64,000 nt of DNA from Auricularia sp. M13 (GCA_037042915.1 CM073195.1:1054001-1118000); one strand, 5' to 3'. Shown: positions 22,235-35,602, counted from the first letter of the stretch. The notes: generated by a model from the sequence alone, not told the origin. Made by a program: numbers and translations.

Positions 22235-24605
22235 ATGGCCGCCCGCGCACTTCTATGCATTATACTCCTTGGCCCTCTGCCGGCCGCGTTTGCGCTGTGG
22301 CCAGCGCCGACGGTCTTCAAGAAGGGCAAGACGGCCGTGCGCCTCGCGCCGTCGTTTAGCGTCAAGCTCTCTATCTCGAATCCTCCACAGGATCTGGTCG
22401 ACGCTGCTGCGCGCACAGAGTTCCACATTGCCAATGACAACCACCGTCTAATGGACATTGGACGCGGGAAGGCGCACACCGAAGCCATCGCACGCGCCCC
22501 CCAGCTCCCGCATTTGAACGTCCAAATCATGGGTCATGTAGCAGCGCGACCCATTGCCGAAGAGGCTACCGCCCACTTTGAAGAACGCGTATGCTTCGCG
22601 CGCCTTGCAGCTTCGCGCGCGTTGACGCGTTTCGTGCAGGATGAATCGTACTACTTGACAATTCCCGACGACGGCCGGGAAGCCACGCTCCGAGCCAACG
22701 GCTCACTGGGCATACTGCGAGGCCTCACAACATTCGAGCAAATATGGTACACGCTTGGTTATACCAAGGAGACTCACATACAAATCCACACCGCACCAGC
22801 ATATGTACGTGCACCACTCCGCGTGCCATATCCGTCGCCTCATAATGCAGAGATACACATTGGAAGCACCCATTGAGATCGACGATTCGCCTGCATTCGT
22901 ACGTTTGCATTCCATCTGCGTCTTTCTTCTCATTTCTCATGGAACAGACAGCCTTATCGAGGACTGATGCTCGACACCGCACGCAATTTGTGAGTCATGA
23001 AATGGGCCTTGTGTCATTGTCTGAACTTCTCAGTTATTCTGTTGACGACTTGAAGCGTACATTCGATGCAATGAGTATGGTCAAAGTTCGTCCCCGGCAT
23101 AAATCCAATGCGCTCACTGACAGTTCCAAAGATGAATGCCTTCCACTGGCATGTAACCGATAGCCAAAGTTTCCCGGTGGAAGTTGAGGATTACCCTGAG
23201 CTTGCGCGGAAAGGTGCATACGATGAAGAACTCGTATACACCACCGCAGACATCCAGGAACTCGGCCAATACGCGGCTGTGGTAAGCGAGTTTCTTCATG
23301 AACGTGATTGCGATGGCTCAGTCTTTCAGCGAGGCATTGATATCATCATGGAGATTGACTCTCCCGGTCATTCAGGCGCAGTTCATAAAGCGTATCCAGA
23401 ACATATCGCATGTCCTGAGAGCAGGCCTGGGGAAGCTACGCCGCTGAACCTCCCTCGGGCCAATTGCGGATCGCGTCGGAGAAGACAGTAGACTTTACAG
23501 CTAGGATGTTCTCCGCGCTTGCGTCGAAACTTCCCGGAAAATATTTCAGTTCGGGAGGCGACGAGGTGAACTACAATTGTTATTCGACGGTGGGCCAATC
23601 TCATTGAAGCGATTTACCTAGCCGCATGTTTTGACTACATTATCATTTCCCGCAGGACGATCAGACACAAAATGACCTGAAGAAATCAGGAAAAACGCTC
23701 GAGGAGGCGCTCGATAATTTCACTCAGAAGTGCGCGGGGGTGAATAACTCCACTTTCGCGCTGCTCTGACGCTTTCTCAGAACTCATCAAGCTCTCATAA
23801 AACAGGGAAAGACCCCAGTGGTTTGGGAAGGTACGCCGAAACATCGGGATCCCGTAAATCGTTATTCAGCTGGAATTTAGAGATGGCGCTTAACCATAAC
23901 GTGACCCTGGATAAATCGACCGTCGTCACGTACGTCCTCCCAACCTTCTGCGCTTCCATATAGTTGATAACTTATAGATGTTGGATATCTTCGGGCACCG
24001 TGGCCGCCGTCACGGCCAAGGGTTATCGCGTCGTCCAAGCGCCGTCGGATTATTTTTATTTAGTGCGCCTTTTCCCATAGAGGCTCCCACCTCAAATCTC
24101 ATCTTGTACACCTCAGGACTGTGGTGCTGGAATGTGGCTAGGGTCGTCCATTGGCGGTTCTTGGTGCGATCCCTTCAAATCGTGGCAACGGGTAAGGATT
24201 GACCCTCGGACTTTTTCGACGTGTTGGACGCCAAGATCTCATCCACTTCCTCAGATTTACAGCTTCTCGCCATTCTCTGGCATTCCTGGGGGACAGCGTA
24301 GTCTCATCCTCGGTGGACAAACGTTACTGTGGAGTGAGCAAAGCGACCCTGCCAACTTGGACCCGATCGTATGGCCCCGAACGGCGGCCCTCGCAGAAGT
24401 TTACTGGAGTCCTGAGGACCATCGGCGCAATACTTCGGATGCGCTTGTGCGATTACACGATATAAGGTGTGCATGACATTCAAGTCCCTTTGCTGTGTTG
24501 AGACAGTGTCGCAGATATCGCATGGTGCAGCGAGGCATACGCGCCATCGCATTGCAGCCTCATTGGTGTGCAGTTCGACCCGGATTGTGCGATTCAGGTG
24601 CATAA
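22235..24605 (+). CDS. Secreted GH20 beta-N-acetylhexosaminidase, copy B
   Basis: Same activity as copy A, about 1.5 kb downstream of it. The ATG at 22235 starts a signal peptide (MAARALLCIILLGPLPAAFA) followed by LWPAPTVFKKGK. Conserved blocks match copy A in order: LGILRGLTTFEQIWYTL, GLMLDTARNF, MNAFHWHVTDSQSFPVEV, RGIDIIMEIDSPGH, YFSSGGDEVNYNC with the catalytic Asp-Glu, KTPVVWE, APSDYFYL, GGSWCDPFKSWQR, SLILGGQTLLWSEQSDPANL and RYRMVQRGIRAIALQP. It has more introns than copy A, especially between 22800 and 24100, and the two proteins have clearly diverged, so the duplication is old. One frame break is seen near 23425-23428, where SRP and WGSYAAEPPSGQLR join only with one more base. Otherwise intact. 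Confidence 0.85.
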
Positions 24606-24781
24606 CGCGGTTATTATATGTAATGTAGGATCTCGAAAAGAAACTATTCATTGGGTAACGACTGTGGATGATGATCCTCTATATATTGTGCTATGCGGGG
24701 CCCTAATTACCGATTACTGTTGCAGAATATGAATATGGTGGGTGATGAAGCGGATCAATGCACATCGTAAAGCGCATGAAA

Positions 24782-27700
24782 TCATGTTGCGCGACTCAGA
24801 GCCTGTAATTGGACATACTCCGCGTACGCGCCGCCGCGAGCGAGGAGCTGGTCGTGCGTGCCGGCCTCTTCGACACGTCCTTCTTTGATGAAGTAGATGC
24901 AGTCCGCGTTTTGAATCGTGCTCAGACGATGCGCAATCGCGATGGTCGTACGACCACGGGCGGCCTTGTCTAATGCTTCTTGTACGACCTTCTCAGATGC
25001 GGAATCCAGAGCCGATGTTGCTTCGTCGAGCAGGAGAACCTTGGGGTTGCGCAGGAGAGCGCGGGCGATAGCAATGCGCTCTGTGGATCATCAGTATATT
25101 GTTCCGGGACAGACCACAACAACTTACGCTTCTGCCCTCCGGAGAGCTGAGATCCCTTGCCACCAACGTCCGTATCGAAGCCACTGCAACATCATGAGAG
25201 AAGGCATATGAAGAAAGAGAGATCGACATACTCGGGCAGCGACTGGATGAACTCCAAGATATTGGCGTTACGGCAGGCCTGCTCAATCTCTTCCTGGGTG
25301 ACCTCCTCGTGGGGCTTGATGGCACCGAGTAGGATGTTGAAACGGATAGTCCCGGCGTACAGAGTGGGCTCCTGAGAGACGAGCGCGATGTGCTTGCGGA
25401 ACTCCTGGACGTTGAGTTCCTGCAAGTTCTGTCCGTCGAAGGTGATCTTGCCTGCAGTCGGATCGTAGAAGCGCTCCGTGAGCTGAATGACCGTGCTCTT
25501 TCCGCATCCGGATGCGCCGACGAGGGCCACGAATGTTCCGGGCTCGATGGTGAGGTTCAGGCCGCGGAGGACGCGGACAGCAGGGCGGGTCGGGTAACGG
25601 AAGTGGACATCCTCGAAGACAATGCGACCGTCAGCCTGCTTGAGGACGGTGCCCTCAGTAGACTCCGCGTCAACTTCGGGGCGCGCGTCAAGCAGAGTAA
25701 CGACATCGGTAGATGCGCTCTTGGCAGACGACATGTCCGGCACGAACGTGAAGACATTGCCAGCCTGGATGGAGCCGAAAGTGACGCTCATGAGGCAAAT
25801 GAAGAACTGTTGCACGCTGTACTCGAACGAGCCGACGAGGCGAGAGCCGTAGTAGAACGACAGAGAGATAACCCAGAAGGCCAACGACTGCGTCAGGGCG
25901 AAGAGTGCAGTGCTGCGAATGGTGGCGCGGGTAGATGTCTTAAGGGGGACCTCGAGGCTCTCGCTGTAGATCTTGCAGCAGTCGTCTTCGCGGACGAGGG
26001 ATGCAACCGTGCGGATGGCAGCGGCAGCTTCGCAGGCAACCTGAGCGGATTGCTCGTGCAGTTTTTTGTTCACCTGGTCCTTCAGGACGACGACACGCTG
26101 GAAACAATGTTAGACTAGGCGAGGCAACTAACGAAGCTCGAACGTACCAGTCTGACGTATCCACCGAAGAGAACGAAAGGTATGCAAGCTAAGCAAAAAG
26201 ATGAGTTGGGATTCAACTGCTGGTCTGTTGAGAGTCACATACCAATGCCAACGAGCGCAAGCTTCCATCCGTAAGCAAGACCGATGACGGAACCGACCAC
26301 GAGTGTGGCGCAGCTCGAGAAAATGCTGCGACGGGACTCAGTGACATATCTGCCAGATTGGCGGCCTCATAACGCACGTTCCAAGAGTGATACCAGCCAA
26401 GCCCTGAATCTTCTGCGCGTTTTCACTGAGACTGGACGTAAGGCTTCCAGTCTGGTAAAGGTCTCGTCAGTTGGTACGCGCTGCTTAAAATGCTTTACAT
26501 ACGCTGTTCTCTTCGCGATCAAAGAACTCGACTGAGGAATTTATTAGTTAGGTGCAGCCGGGTTGAATATGATAGTACTTACTGTCCTGGCGCAACATTG
26601 CCTTGAAACTCAACTGGCGGACACGAGAAGTCAAGACAGCCGCGGCATGAGCGAAAGTGTAGTTCTGGAACGCAATAGCGAATGTAGACAAGATGGCGAT
26701 CAAGAAGAACCTGCGCTTAGTTCAGTAATGGAGTTGCGATGCTATATCGATACGCACCAGAGCGCGTTACGATCACCAGCCACACGCTTTCCATGGTCGG
26801 TAGGCTGCGAGAAACCGTTGATAGCATGGCCGTAGACGATACCGAAGGCAGGATAGACCGAGCCAGTCGCTGTCGGGTGTGTCAGTCGCTGGAGACTGGT
26901 TGACAAGTGCAAAACCACTCACCAACGGCGAAGAAAGCACCAAATACGTAGCTCTTCCACTCGGACTTGTTGATGCGGCCCATGCGCCGGAACAGGTAAA
27001 CAATGCCGTAGCTCTTCTCTTCCTCAGCGCCTTGAGCGGTCTTGGCGCGAAGAATAGCACTGGTCACGGAGCCCACAGACGACGTGCGACGGCCGAGCGG
27101 GAGTTCCTTCCTGGCATCCTCCTCAATCTGAGCAGCGGTCTTCTCAGCGGGTTCAGAATCTTCGCTCGGGGTAATGTCGCCAGTAGGAGCCTCAGCTTCA
27201 CGAAGACGCTGGGCCTCGACGAGACGGGCGTAGGCGCTGTTCGGGTCGGCGATGAGGTCGTTATGTGTGCCTTGTTCGAGAATCTCGCCGCCACCAACGA
27301 CAAAGATCTGGTTGGCATTCTTGATGGTAGACAACCTGTGAGCAATGGTAATAGTCGTACGACCTGGAGGCGCGAGTTAGACGACGATTGAGACGAAGTA
27401 GTGACGGCTACTGACCAGCCGCAGCCTTGTCCAGAGCATTTTGCACAACACCCTCTGATTGCGTGTCAAGAGCACTGGTCTATTCAGAGTCAGCAGGTGT
27501 GGCAAACATGGAAGCTAGCGACTTGCCGCTTCGTCCAAAAGCAGAACCTTCGGGTCAGAGACGATAGCACGAGCAATGGCAATGCGCTCTGCAGAAAAAT
27601 CAGACTCCACGATATAGGCAAGAGGATAAACCCACGTTTCTGTCCACCGGAAAGCAAGAAGCCACGTTCGCCAACCATGGTCTCGTAGCCATTGGGCAGG

Positions 27701-29923
27701 TTGCTGATGAAGCCGTCGGCGTTCGCCTTGATACACGCATCGCGGATGAGCTCCATCTTCTTCTCCTCGTCGGCATTCTCGAACGGCGTGCCAATGAGAC
27801 CGTGCGCGACATTGGCCTTGATCGTGGTGGCGAAGAGGACGGGTTCCTGGGAGACGAGGCCGATCTGGCTGCGCAGCCACTTGAGGTTGAGATCGCGGAT
27901 ATCGACGCCGTCGAACTTGACCACGCCAGACTCCGGGTCGTAGAAGCGCTCAACGAGCTGCACAACCGTCGACTTTCCGCTTCCGGAAGCACCTGTGCAA
28001 AGCATGAGCACCGCCATCGACCGATCGACAGGGGGAGATGCAGGGGGATTGCTACGGACCGACAAGGGCCGCGGTTTTCCCGGCCTCGAAGGTGATGTTG
28101 AGGCCCTTGAGGATGGGCACGTCCGGGCGCGACGGATACCTGAACTTGACGTTCTCGAACTCGATGCGGCCTTCCACATGGTCGAGCTTCAAGCCTGCGG
28201 GGTTGGACGAGTCGATAGGCGGCACGCGGTCGATGGTGCTGAAGAGCTTGGCGGCAGCGCCGCGGCCCTGGGAAATCGCTGCAGAGTAGTGTAAGCGCCC
28301 CGATCAAGGACGGACGAGACAACGAACCTTGCAGCTCGGGCGCAAGCATGGCCATGGAGAAAGAACCAATCATGATGGCAAAGAAGACGTTGATGACCTT
28401 TCCAGGCGTAACTAATCATCCTTCAGATTGTCATCCTCAACGAAATGGCGAGATTTCTTTTACCTTCACCAGCGATAATGAGCGTAGTACCGAAGTAGAA
28501 CGCCAGGCCGTAAGACGAGTAGATGATGAAGTAGAATGCTGTGATTGTGTGAGGCAAAGCGAAAGGAGAGACAGTTCGTATACATACCTCCAAGGCCGAT
28601 GGCATGAACAACAGCTTGCTTCGAATCATACTTGTTCGCGACGGCAAGGTACTTGTCATAGAGACTGGCCAAAATACTCTGTGAGCCAAAGGCTTGCGCC
28701 GTCCGCACGGTGGCGATGACTTCTTCCGCAAGCGTTCCACCCTTTGCTGTGGAGTCGAGAGCCAGTTTGACATAGCGCCCGATGAAGACGTTCATGAAAC
28801 CACCAGCGAGCATGATGCATGGCAGGATAGAAGAGAGCGCGAGCGCAAGCTTCCAGGACTGGATGTAGGCGACTAAGAGATCCAGGGGTTAGCTTCGCAA
28901 CAGTAGCTTACCGCAGTTCACGTACGAATAAAACCACTGTAGACGAGGCAAGTATTGATTAGAAAGAGGCAGCGGTGCCGACTGTGCACACATACGTGAC
29001 GAAAGCGCCGATAAAGCTGGCAGAAACTGCGATACGATGAGCGATATGTGTGGCAGCGATTATGTAAGCTACGTACGAGCGACCTTCTCCGAGATGCCCT
29101 GCTGCACAAGATCTTAAACCCTATCAGCGTCGTGTACCTGCCGCTCGTTACGCTACTTACGGCAGTCGGTCTGGATGCGTGTAGTGACTTCTCCAGCGCC
29201 AAGCTTGTCAAAGAACGCGATGTCCTGGCGCAATACAGCGCGGAGATAGTGCTCGCGGACACGCTTTGCAGCGACTTCGCCCGTGTACGTCCAGATGACC
29301 ATATAAGCGTATGTCACGACAAACATGCCGATACCTGAGCACAGCGGGGTCGATGAGAGGACGTGCTGCAGGACGAATGCGGATGCGTACCAAGATACAC
29401 GAGATATGACGCGGTTTGTGCTGCCGTCTTCTTGAACTGCTCGGCGGCAGGGCCGGCTGCTGCTTCGCCTTGCTGGTAGATCACGGTTTGGAACGTCACG
29501 AACGCCTGGGTCAGTTTGCCGAATAGCAGAGACATCAATGGCTGTAGCGGGCGGCGCTGGGGTCAGAGTGTGCGATCTAGCCGAGACATGCGGCCGCGTA
29601 CCTGAGCTGCGCCGGCTGCAGCAGCCGCGACGAGTCCGACGATGTTAAGAAACATCTCGAACTTGGTGGTGTAACTACGCGGCAGCAATGGATGAGCACA
29701 CTGTGGCAGACGGGCGGCGCTCCACGTACCGGAAGAGCTCAAAGAAGCTGACGGGCTGGATCTCTGGCTCTGCGGGCGCGGTCTTGACGACGACGGCGTC
29801 GGCGTCGGCAGGCTTCTCGGGGTCGACCTTGCCGTCTGCGGGCTTGGCGCGACTCCAGAACGGCTTGCGGGGGGCCTTCGCGGCGGCCTTCTCCGCGTGC
29901 TCGGTGGACGACGAGTCCGACAT
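24782..29923 (-). CDS. Full-length ABCB-type multidrug/peptide exporter (MDR1-like)
   Basis: ATP-driven exporter in a membrane, with the TMD-NBD-TMD-NBD order of P-glycoproteins; the substrate could be drugs, lipids or, less likely, a pheromone. The ATG at 29923 opens a charged Lys/Ala/Pro-rich N-terminus ([16 protein letters not shown]). The first membrane domain includes [26 protein letters not shown]1 has Walker [15 protein letters not shown]-loop [10 protein letters not shown], signature LSGGQK, Walker B VLLLDEA and H-loop [10 protein letters not shown]. The linker is acidic ([15 protein letters not shown]). NBD2 has [24 protein letters not shown], a second signature and [11 protein letters not shown]. 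It ends [11 protein letters not shown] with the TGA at 24782-24784. About 20 short introns and roughly 1,320 residues, the normal family length. Both nucleotide sites look canonical. Confidence 0.9.
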
Positions 29924-30195
29924 GGCGACGAGGCTCGAAGAGGGTGAACTGGAAGAGACGCGGAGCTGAGCTTGGAAAAGTTGCCCGGGAGTGCCGCAGT
30001 GCACGCAAGCGTGATGCCAGCCGGCTCACACTTTATATCTCCGGCGCCTATTGACTCACACGGCGCCCGCGCGAATTCGCTGCCGACCCATGCCATCAAG
30101 GACAGGCCGCCGATAACCTGGATCGCTCCTGAGCGCTCTCCGCAATGCTAATAGAATAAGGATAGTAAGACACAAGCAATGCACGATAGCTACTA

Positions 30196-33100
30196 CTAGC
30201 TGTGACTCGTCGACGAGCGTCTCCGCTTCCCGGACCCTCCTGGATGACTCTCCTCGCGCTTGCGCTTGATGCCAGCGACGCGCATATGCTCTTTGCGCTC
30301 CTCCTTGTGCTTTTTCTCGCGCTCGCCCTCGATCTTTTCCTGCTTTTTCTTGTGCGCGGAGCGGCGTTCCTCCTGCTTCTCCTTTCTCCGCGCCACTTGA
30401 TCCTTGCGCAGGGCGCGCATTTGCTGCAGCAGGGTGATTGCCCGTTTTTCCTCCGGCTCGAGGACAACAGCCCGCTTCTGCAGGTACGTCTGGCGCCGCT
30501 GCGGCTTCATGACGTGTGGCTTTGACGCGTAGGGCAGGGACGCCTGCAAGGCCTTCGGCACCCGCAAAGGTTGAACTTGCGCGGCGCCCGCTGGATGGGC
30601 TATGGGCAAACGCGGTCCGATGACTCAGCATCTTGATGTCACTGGCATGACTTGCGTACCTTGTATGTGGAGTTTGCATTCAACGGTGTCTTGACGCCCT
30701 GCTCGCGTCGCACTTGGCCCGTAAGTCGCATGCCCTGCCACGACGCCTTGTCCGCCTGAAGCAGCGACGTGACCGGGTTGTAGTATTTCCGTGGCTCAAT
30801 CGCATACCACGCGCGCAAAAAGATTATATCTTGAAAAGAAGCCCATATCATCAAAAATCGCATTGAGGCAGATAGGCCAATGCCACGCACCGCTCATGAG
30901 CACCTTGTCCTCGAACGTCGCGCGGAACGCGCCGTCGGGTTTCGGGAGCGCCTTCTTAATCTGCCCGCGGATGCCGGAAACGGTCTTGATGGAAGCACCC
31001 TCGAACTTGGCGACCTCGAGCGCGGAGCTAAACATGTCCCGCACGAATGCGGTGTTCTTGAAGATCTTCATAGGCACACCAGTCAGCTTGATCTTCTTGA
31101 CGATCTTCGTCGACCGGTCGACGTCGAGAATGACGCCCGTGGCTGCGATCCGGAAGGCTGCCGTTTCAGAATCGAGTGCCTTGAACACGCAAAAACCTGT
31201 GTTGGGAAGCGCCACGGGTCCGTAGAACGTTGCGAAACAGTGCATGTGCTCTGGCGTATACTTGAGCATGCGCATCCTGATGCTGTGGTCGTCCAGCGAG
31301 TAGATGGGCACAGTCTGGAAGCGCCGCCAGCCAACAGAGAGGATGAGCGGGTCGTTTGTCTTGAGGATACGCTGCTGCCAGCGGTGCTTCTTGATTCGCG
31401 CCTGGATAAAACCAAAGCGCTCCTCGGCGGGCAGTAAACCGCCCACGACGATAGGATAGGTAGGGTCGAAGTTCACGATCAGCTCGCACGGGACGTTCTC
31501 GAGCTCCAGACGGACGTAGGAGCCAGCACGGTATCCTTCGACAAGCGCACGGGACTCGGCGTCCAGGCCCTCGAGCTCGGCGCGGTTAAGCTGCAGCTGG
31601 CGCGCCATCTCGTCCTTCTTCTCGTCGTAGAAGTCTTGCTTGCCGGCCTCATCCGGGTCGTCGTACTGCTCGTCGAACTTGCGTTTCAACGCCTCCTTCT
31701 TGGCTGCGAGAGCTGCGGCGCGGGCCTCTTCGGCGGTCGGCGCGGGCTTCTCGCCGTCCTCGTCGTCCATGTCAACGTCCTCGCCGTCGATACCTCCCCA
31801 GTCATCTCCGTCGGGCGCTTGGCCTTCGTCATCCCCTCACCGCCAGGGGCGTCGCCACCAGTAATGAAGAGATGCCGTATGGAGTCGAGCATGTCCTCGT
31901 CGTCCCATTCAGCGAGCGCTGCAGACGATATCGGCTCCTTCGTTTGGTCCACGACCTCCTCGGCGCTGACGTTCTCCTTGCTCTTGAACTTGAACAACTC
32001 ATCGTCATCGTCGTCCTCTATGGACGGCTGCTCCTCGGTCTCCCCATTCAATATCTGCATGGGCGTGAGGGTCGTGCGGTAAGATGAGCTTCATCCAGTC
32101 GCGTTTCCGGCGCTTGTGGTTCCGGTCGAACGCCTCGGACGCCTTCTCGGCGAGATTACGCTTCCATCGCGGAGTAGCGCCCTCCTCCTCCTCCTCGTCC
32201 TCCTCATCGTCGTCTTCGTCGTCGTCGTCGTCGAGCTCCAGATCGCTTTCGTCGTCGCCCTTCATCCTGTCGCCGGAGCCTTCGCCCAAATCCGAATCCG
32301 AGTCGGCGTACTCGACGTCCTCTCCCCTGCGCGTCTCGCTGATCGACACTTGGGCCGCACGAGCATGCGAGCGCATCGACGTGCGCCCACGATCGCCAGT
32401 CGCCTCCTGGTCGTGCTCGACATCCGACAACTCGTCGTCATCCTCGTCGTCTTCGCCATCGGACTGCGATGCCGAGCCGGCATCCTCGTCAGACTCGCCC
32501 TCGTCGTCACTGTCCTGGTCGACCATAAGAGGAGCGGAAGATGTGCCGAGCAGCTGAATCTGGCTTTTGGAGATGCCGTCCGCAAGACTATGCGTAACAT
32601 CCTGGAGGTCCATGACCATCTGTTCGCCCTCTCCTTGAGGAACTGCAGCCGTGACAACAACAAAAAATATTAGCAAACAAAACAACAAAAGATAGCGTGG
32701 CGGCGCACCTTCACCCTCGTCCTCGTCCTGCCGTCGCGTAAAGCTTCCGGGAACGTTGATATAGACCGCGTCCTTGTCGTACATGACGCCTCCAACATCG
32801 CTCATGGGCGCATGGATGAGCTTGTGCTTCTCGCTCAGCTTCCGCCGCCGCTCGCTCTCGATGGTCGGCAGCGGACACGGGTCGCCCAGCAAGGTGATGC
32901 TCTTGAGCGTAAAGTCGCCTGCGCCAGGTATGTGCACCACATTGCTCTCGCGCAGATTCGTGCCGCGCAGATAGCCGTAGAGGGTGACGGTCCTGTCGCA
33001 CTTGGGGTCGAGACGCACCTGCTCGCGCGGCGTGAGGTCCTCGAGACGGTCGGCGAGCATGTACGGGTGCGTGTTGCGGAAGACGAGCGGGCGGAACTTC

Positions 33101-33892
33101 ATGACCGAGATGAAGCGGCAGAGGTTCTGGATCTCGGTGTCGGGATAGCGCCCGTTGAGCACGCCGGAGAGGTAGAATAGCTTCGCGCCCTGGTATATCT
33201 CGGTCCAAAACGCTTCTTGAGCGTCTTCTTCGTCTCGCGCAGCGTGTGCGCCTTTTTGATCAGATCCAGGTGGCTCAGAATGCCGATGACCTTGGGGAAG
33301 CCGTGCGCCTGCAGGATGTTGAGGAACTCGAACGTTTCCTGGCAGCCGGTCAGTTGAAGATAGAATAGCTAGTATATTTGGCGCACCATCTCAAAGCCGA
33401 AGCTGCCGTCTATCATGAGCAGGACGAGGTCTGCGATTTTAGCAATGTCGATCATCGAGTTAATGTCGTTGTTGCATTCGATGAATGTCAGACGCCGTTT
33501 CTTGCCTGCATTAAGCACAGTATCAGCGCCATACACAGCACACAGAGAGATGCAGGCGTACCGCTGACGACGGTGATGGGCCCTTTGACCTCGGAGAGCG
33601 TATGCTTCGTAAACCGCTTGACCAGGCTCTTTACGAGCGTCGTCTTTCCCACGCCCGGCGGTCCGACAACGGCAATAACAACAGGCGGGGGTACATCGTT
33701 TGGCGTGCGGTCGACGAGCGGCACGTGCAGACGCGTCTGGTCCTTTTCTGCCTTGCGCCGGCCCTGCTTGTCTGCACGCCGTCCAGACCGCGGCGCAAAG
33801 GCTTTTTCATTGAAACCGCCCGTGGCCTTGCCCTTGCCCTTCTTGTCCGTCTTGGACACGCGGTGGGCTTTGTGGGGGCGCTCGCCGTCCAT
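30196..33892 (-). CDS. BMS1: Ribosome biogenesis GTPase BMS1
   Basis: Nucleolar GTPase of the small-subunit processome that works with Rcl1 in 18S rRNA maturation; essential in yeast. The ATG at 33892 starts [17 protein letters not shown]. The P-loop [18 protein letters not shown] follows VVIAVVG. Then come [19 protein letters not shown] and LSHLDLIKK, the lineage-typical [33 protein letters not shown] and [19 protein letters not shown] long Asp/Glu-rich region is encoded at about 32170-32540. The C-terminal AARP2/TSR1-like part includes [49 protein letters not shown] and a basic tail ending [10 protein letters not shown]. One frame break falls at the A-run 33207-33210: KKRF and WTEIYQ need one more base. 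In an essential gene this argues for an error in the sequence. Confidence 0.93.
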
Positions 33893-34439
33893 GACAGCGT
33901 CGGCAAAGCAGGTGGCAGAAACGCGAAAACGCGACGGCGCTTCCCGGACAAGTTCCGCATCTTGACTTTGGATTTGCAACTCATCGCTCGCACCCACGCT
34001 CCTGCTTGATCAAGCTGCTTCATTCGCTCAGGATGTTTTTGATCGTACTCAGCTCTGGATATCCTCTGTTTTTTTTGTCTCGAATTCTTCCTCGGAGCTT
34101 CGCCACAGACGCTGCCAGCTGAGGGCTTCTCTCAATGTTGGATGCTGGCCACAATTTCAATCTTTCACGGGCTTACTGCGCCGCGCCATACACTCCAAGA
34201 TGAACGTTGTCTTTTCGCACCCTATACATGGTCGCTATTCTGGAACCTGGTTCCCAGCGTTCTCCCCGAGCATCTACGGCCGCCGAACTACCATGATCTA
34301 CCACCAGACGCCACATGAGAATATCAATGGTCCACCTGGCGCGCCTTGAATACTCTGGCAGTATTGAATTCGCCAGTTGACACGGTGGCGAGACTGACAT
34401 TATTTGCAATTTGAAATAATAAGTATTGGTTCCCAGTGT

Positions 34440-35040
34440 AAGATCCCTACGCCGGGCTCATCTGGATTGATGTCGACGCGAATGAACTTAGCATTGCCTT
34501 GGCTGTGTGATGGTCACGGGGAGTCTGCGGGAGGCCTCCTGGCGGCTGCAGTTGCGCTGCTCGCGCGCGTAACTGGCAGGACCGGCGCTCTGTCCGCAAC
34601 TCCTCAGTTGCCCTATGCTTGACGACCACATGGAAACGGCTTCCTGAAACAGTACATCGAGGGTGACCTATGGAATGCCCAGAGCAGCGTGACCGCGTGG
34701 AAGTTGCTAATGGGGGCACGGCCCTGTCGCAACCTCGGGCAGCATGCGGCATTCGGGCGAGACGATATATGCGCCAACCTCGCACTCGGCCCAGCGGAAC
34801 GCACAGCGGACGCCGACGAAGTGGTTTCCAATCATCAGCCCGTCGCCGTGGATGCTTTAGATGCACACGCCCGGCTGCCCATTCGCAGATTCCCCGGGAG
34901 GCTTGAAAATCGACAGCACGATCGTCCCGCCGCCAGAACCGGTAATTGCTCCTCGTGCGTGTACGGCACCGGAGTGTTCTTGAGCACGTCCGCTGCGTTC
35001 GCGCTAACCGCCAAGATGCTTTCTGAATGAGTGCGCATTT
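34440..35040. pseudogene. Alpha/beta-hydrolase-3 esterase remnant, two halves in opposite orientation
   Basis: The plus strand at about 34450-34730 encodes the middle of a hormone-sensitive-lipase-type hydrolase: YAGLIWIDVDANEL, the nucleophile elbow GHGESAGGLLAAAVALLAR, then PMLDDHMETAS and KQYIEGDLWNAQSSVTAWKL. The minus strand from about 35040 down to 34725 encodes the upstream part of the same type of protein: GSGGGTIVLSIFKPPGE, then an oxyanion-hole region IHGDGLMIGNHFVGV (normally HGGG) and YIVSPECRMLPE (normally EYRLAPE). The parts are in different frames with internal stops, and no C-terminal His region is seen. The N-terminal half therefore lies 3' of the middle and points back at it, which implies an inversion inside a former gene or two truncated copies meeting tail to tail. 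Confidence 0.65.
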
Positions 35041-35602
35041 TTGAGGATCATGAACTCTTAGATGAAGGGTGGGAGCGGCAGTTGGACTAGGAGGCTGCCC
35101 AACTCAGGGTCTTACGGGATTACAGGAATGCACGATATCATGGACGGTATGTGGGTCACTGTGGGTTGCCAACCACGGTACAATCAGTGCTCCTTTTGAA
35201 AATGGGAGTGGAATTGCCGGCCCACATCGGCCGGGAACTGATGAACGAGGTCGCTGCCGTGTCTTCATAGGAACGTTCGGCATCTTAATACAGGAGAGGA
35301 AGGCATTCGTACTATATTTACTCTCCTGGCCCTGATGTTCAGTGTTTTTCGACAATTCCGATTAATTTTTTCAAGATCAGGAATAAAGCTTCAAACTGTG
35401 CATTTTCAGTAGCGTAAATATTCAAGCCGAAATGGCTTAGATATTATCTCAATCTTGTTCCAGATATGAGCTCGACGCGCAGGAAGTGGTTGATCGTTGT
35501 CGGAGAGCGAAAAAGCACGTGACCGAACCGGCGCGTCACGAGTTTTACATCCGGTTCTTCGCCCCGTTCCCCCTTGCCCCCCCTTCTGCTGTACAAACGA
35601 CT
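35041..35602. other. Intergenic before the spindle-pole gene
   Basis: No gene recognised. The last 80 bases before 35603 are pyrimidine-rich, as is common just upstream of start codons in these fungi. Confidence 0.4.

Noticed and set aside
22235-24605. GH20 copy B as a pseudogene
   Set aside because: Only one frame break is visible and it is of the same one-base type seen in essential genes; catalytic motifs and the C-terminus are intact.
24782-33892. Secondary-metabolite cluster around the P450, SDR and ABC transporter
   Set aside because: These genes are spread over 25 kb with unrelated housekeeping genes between them and no synthase, terpene cyclase or NRPS/PKS domain is present.
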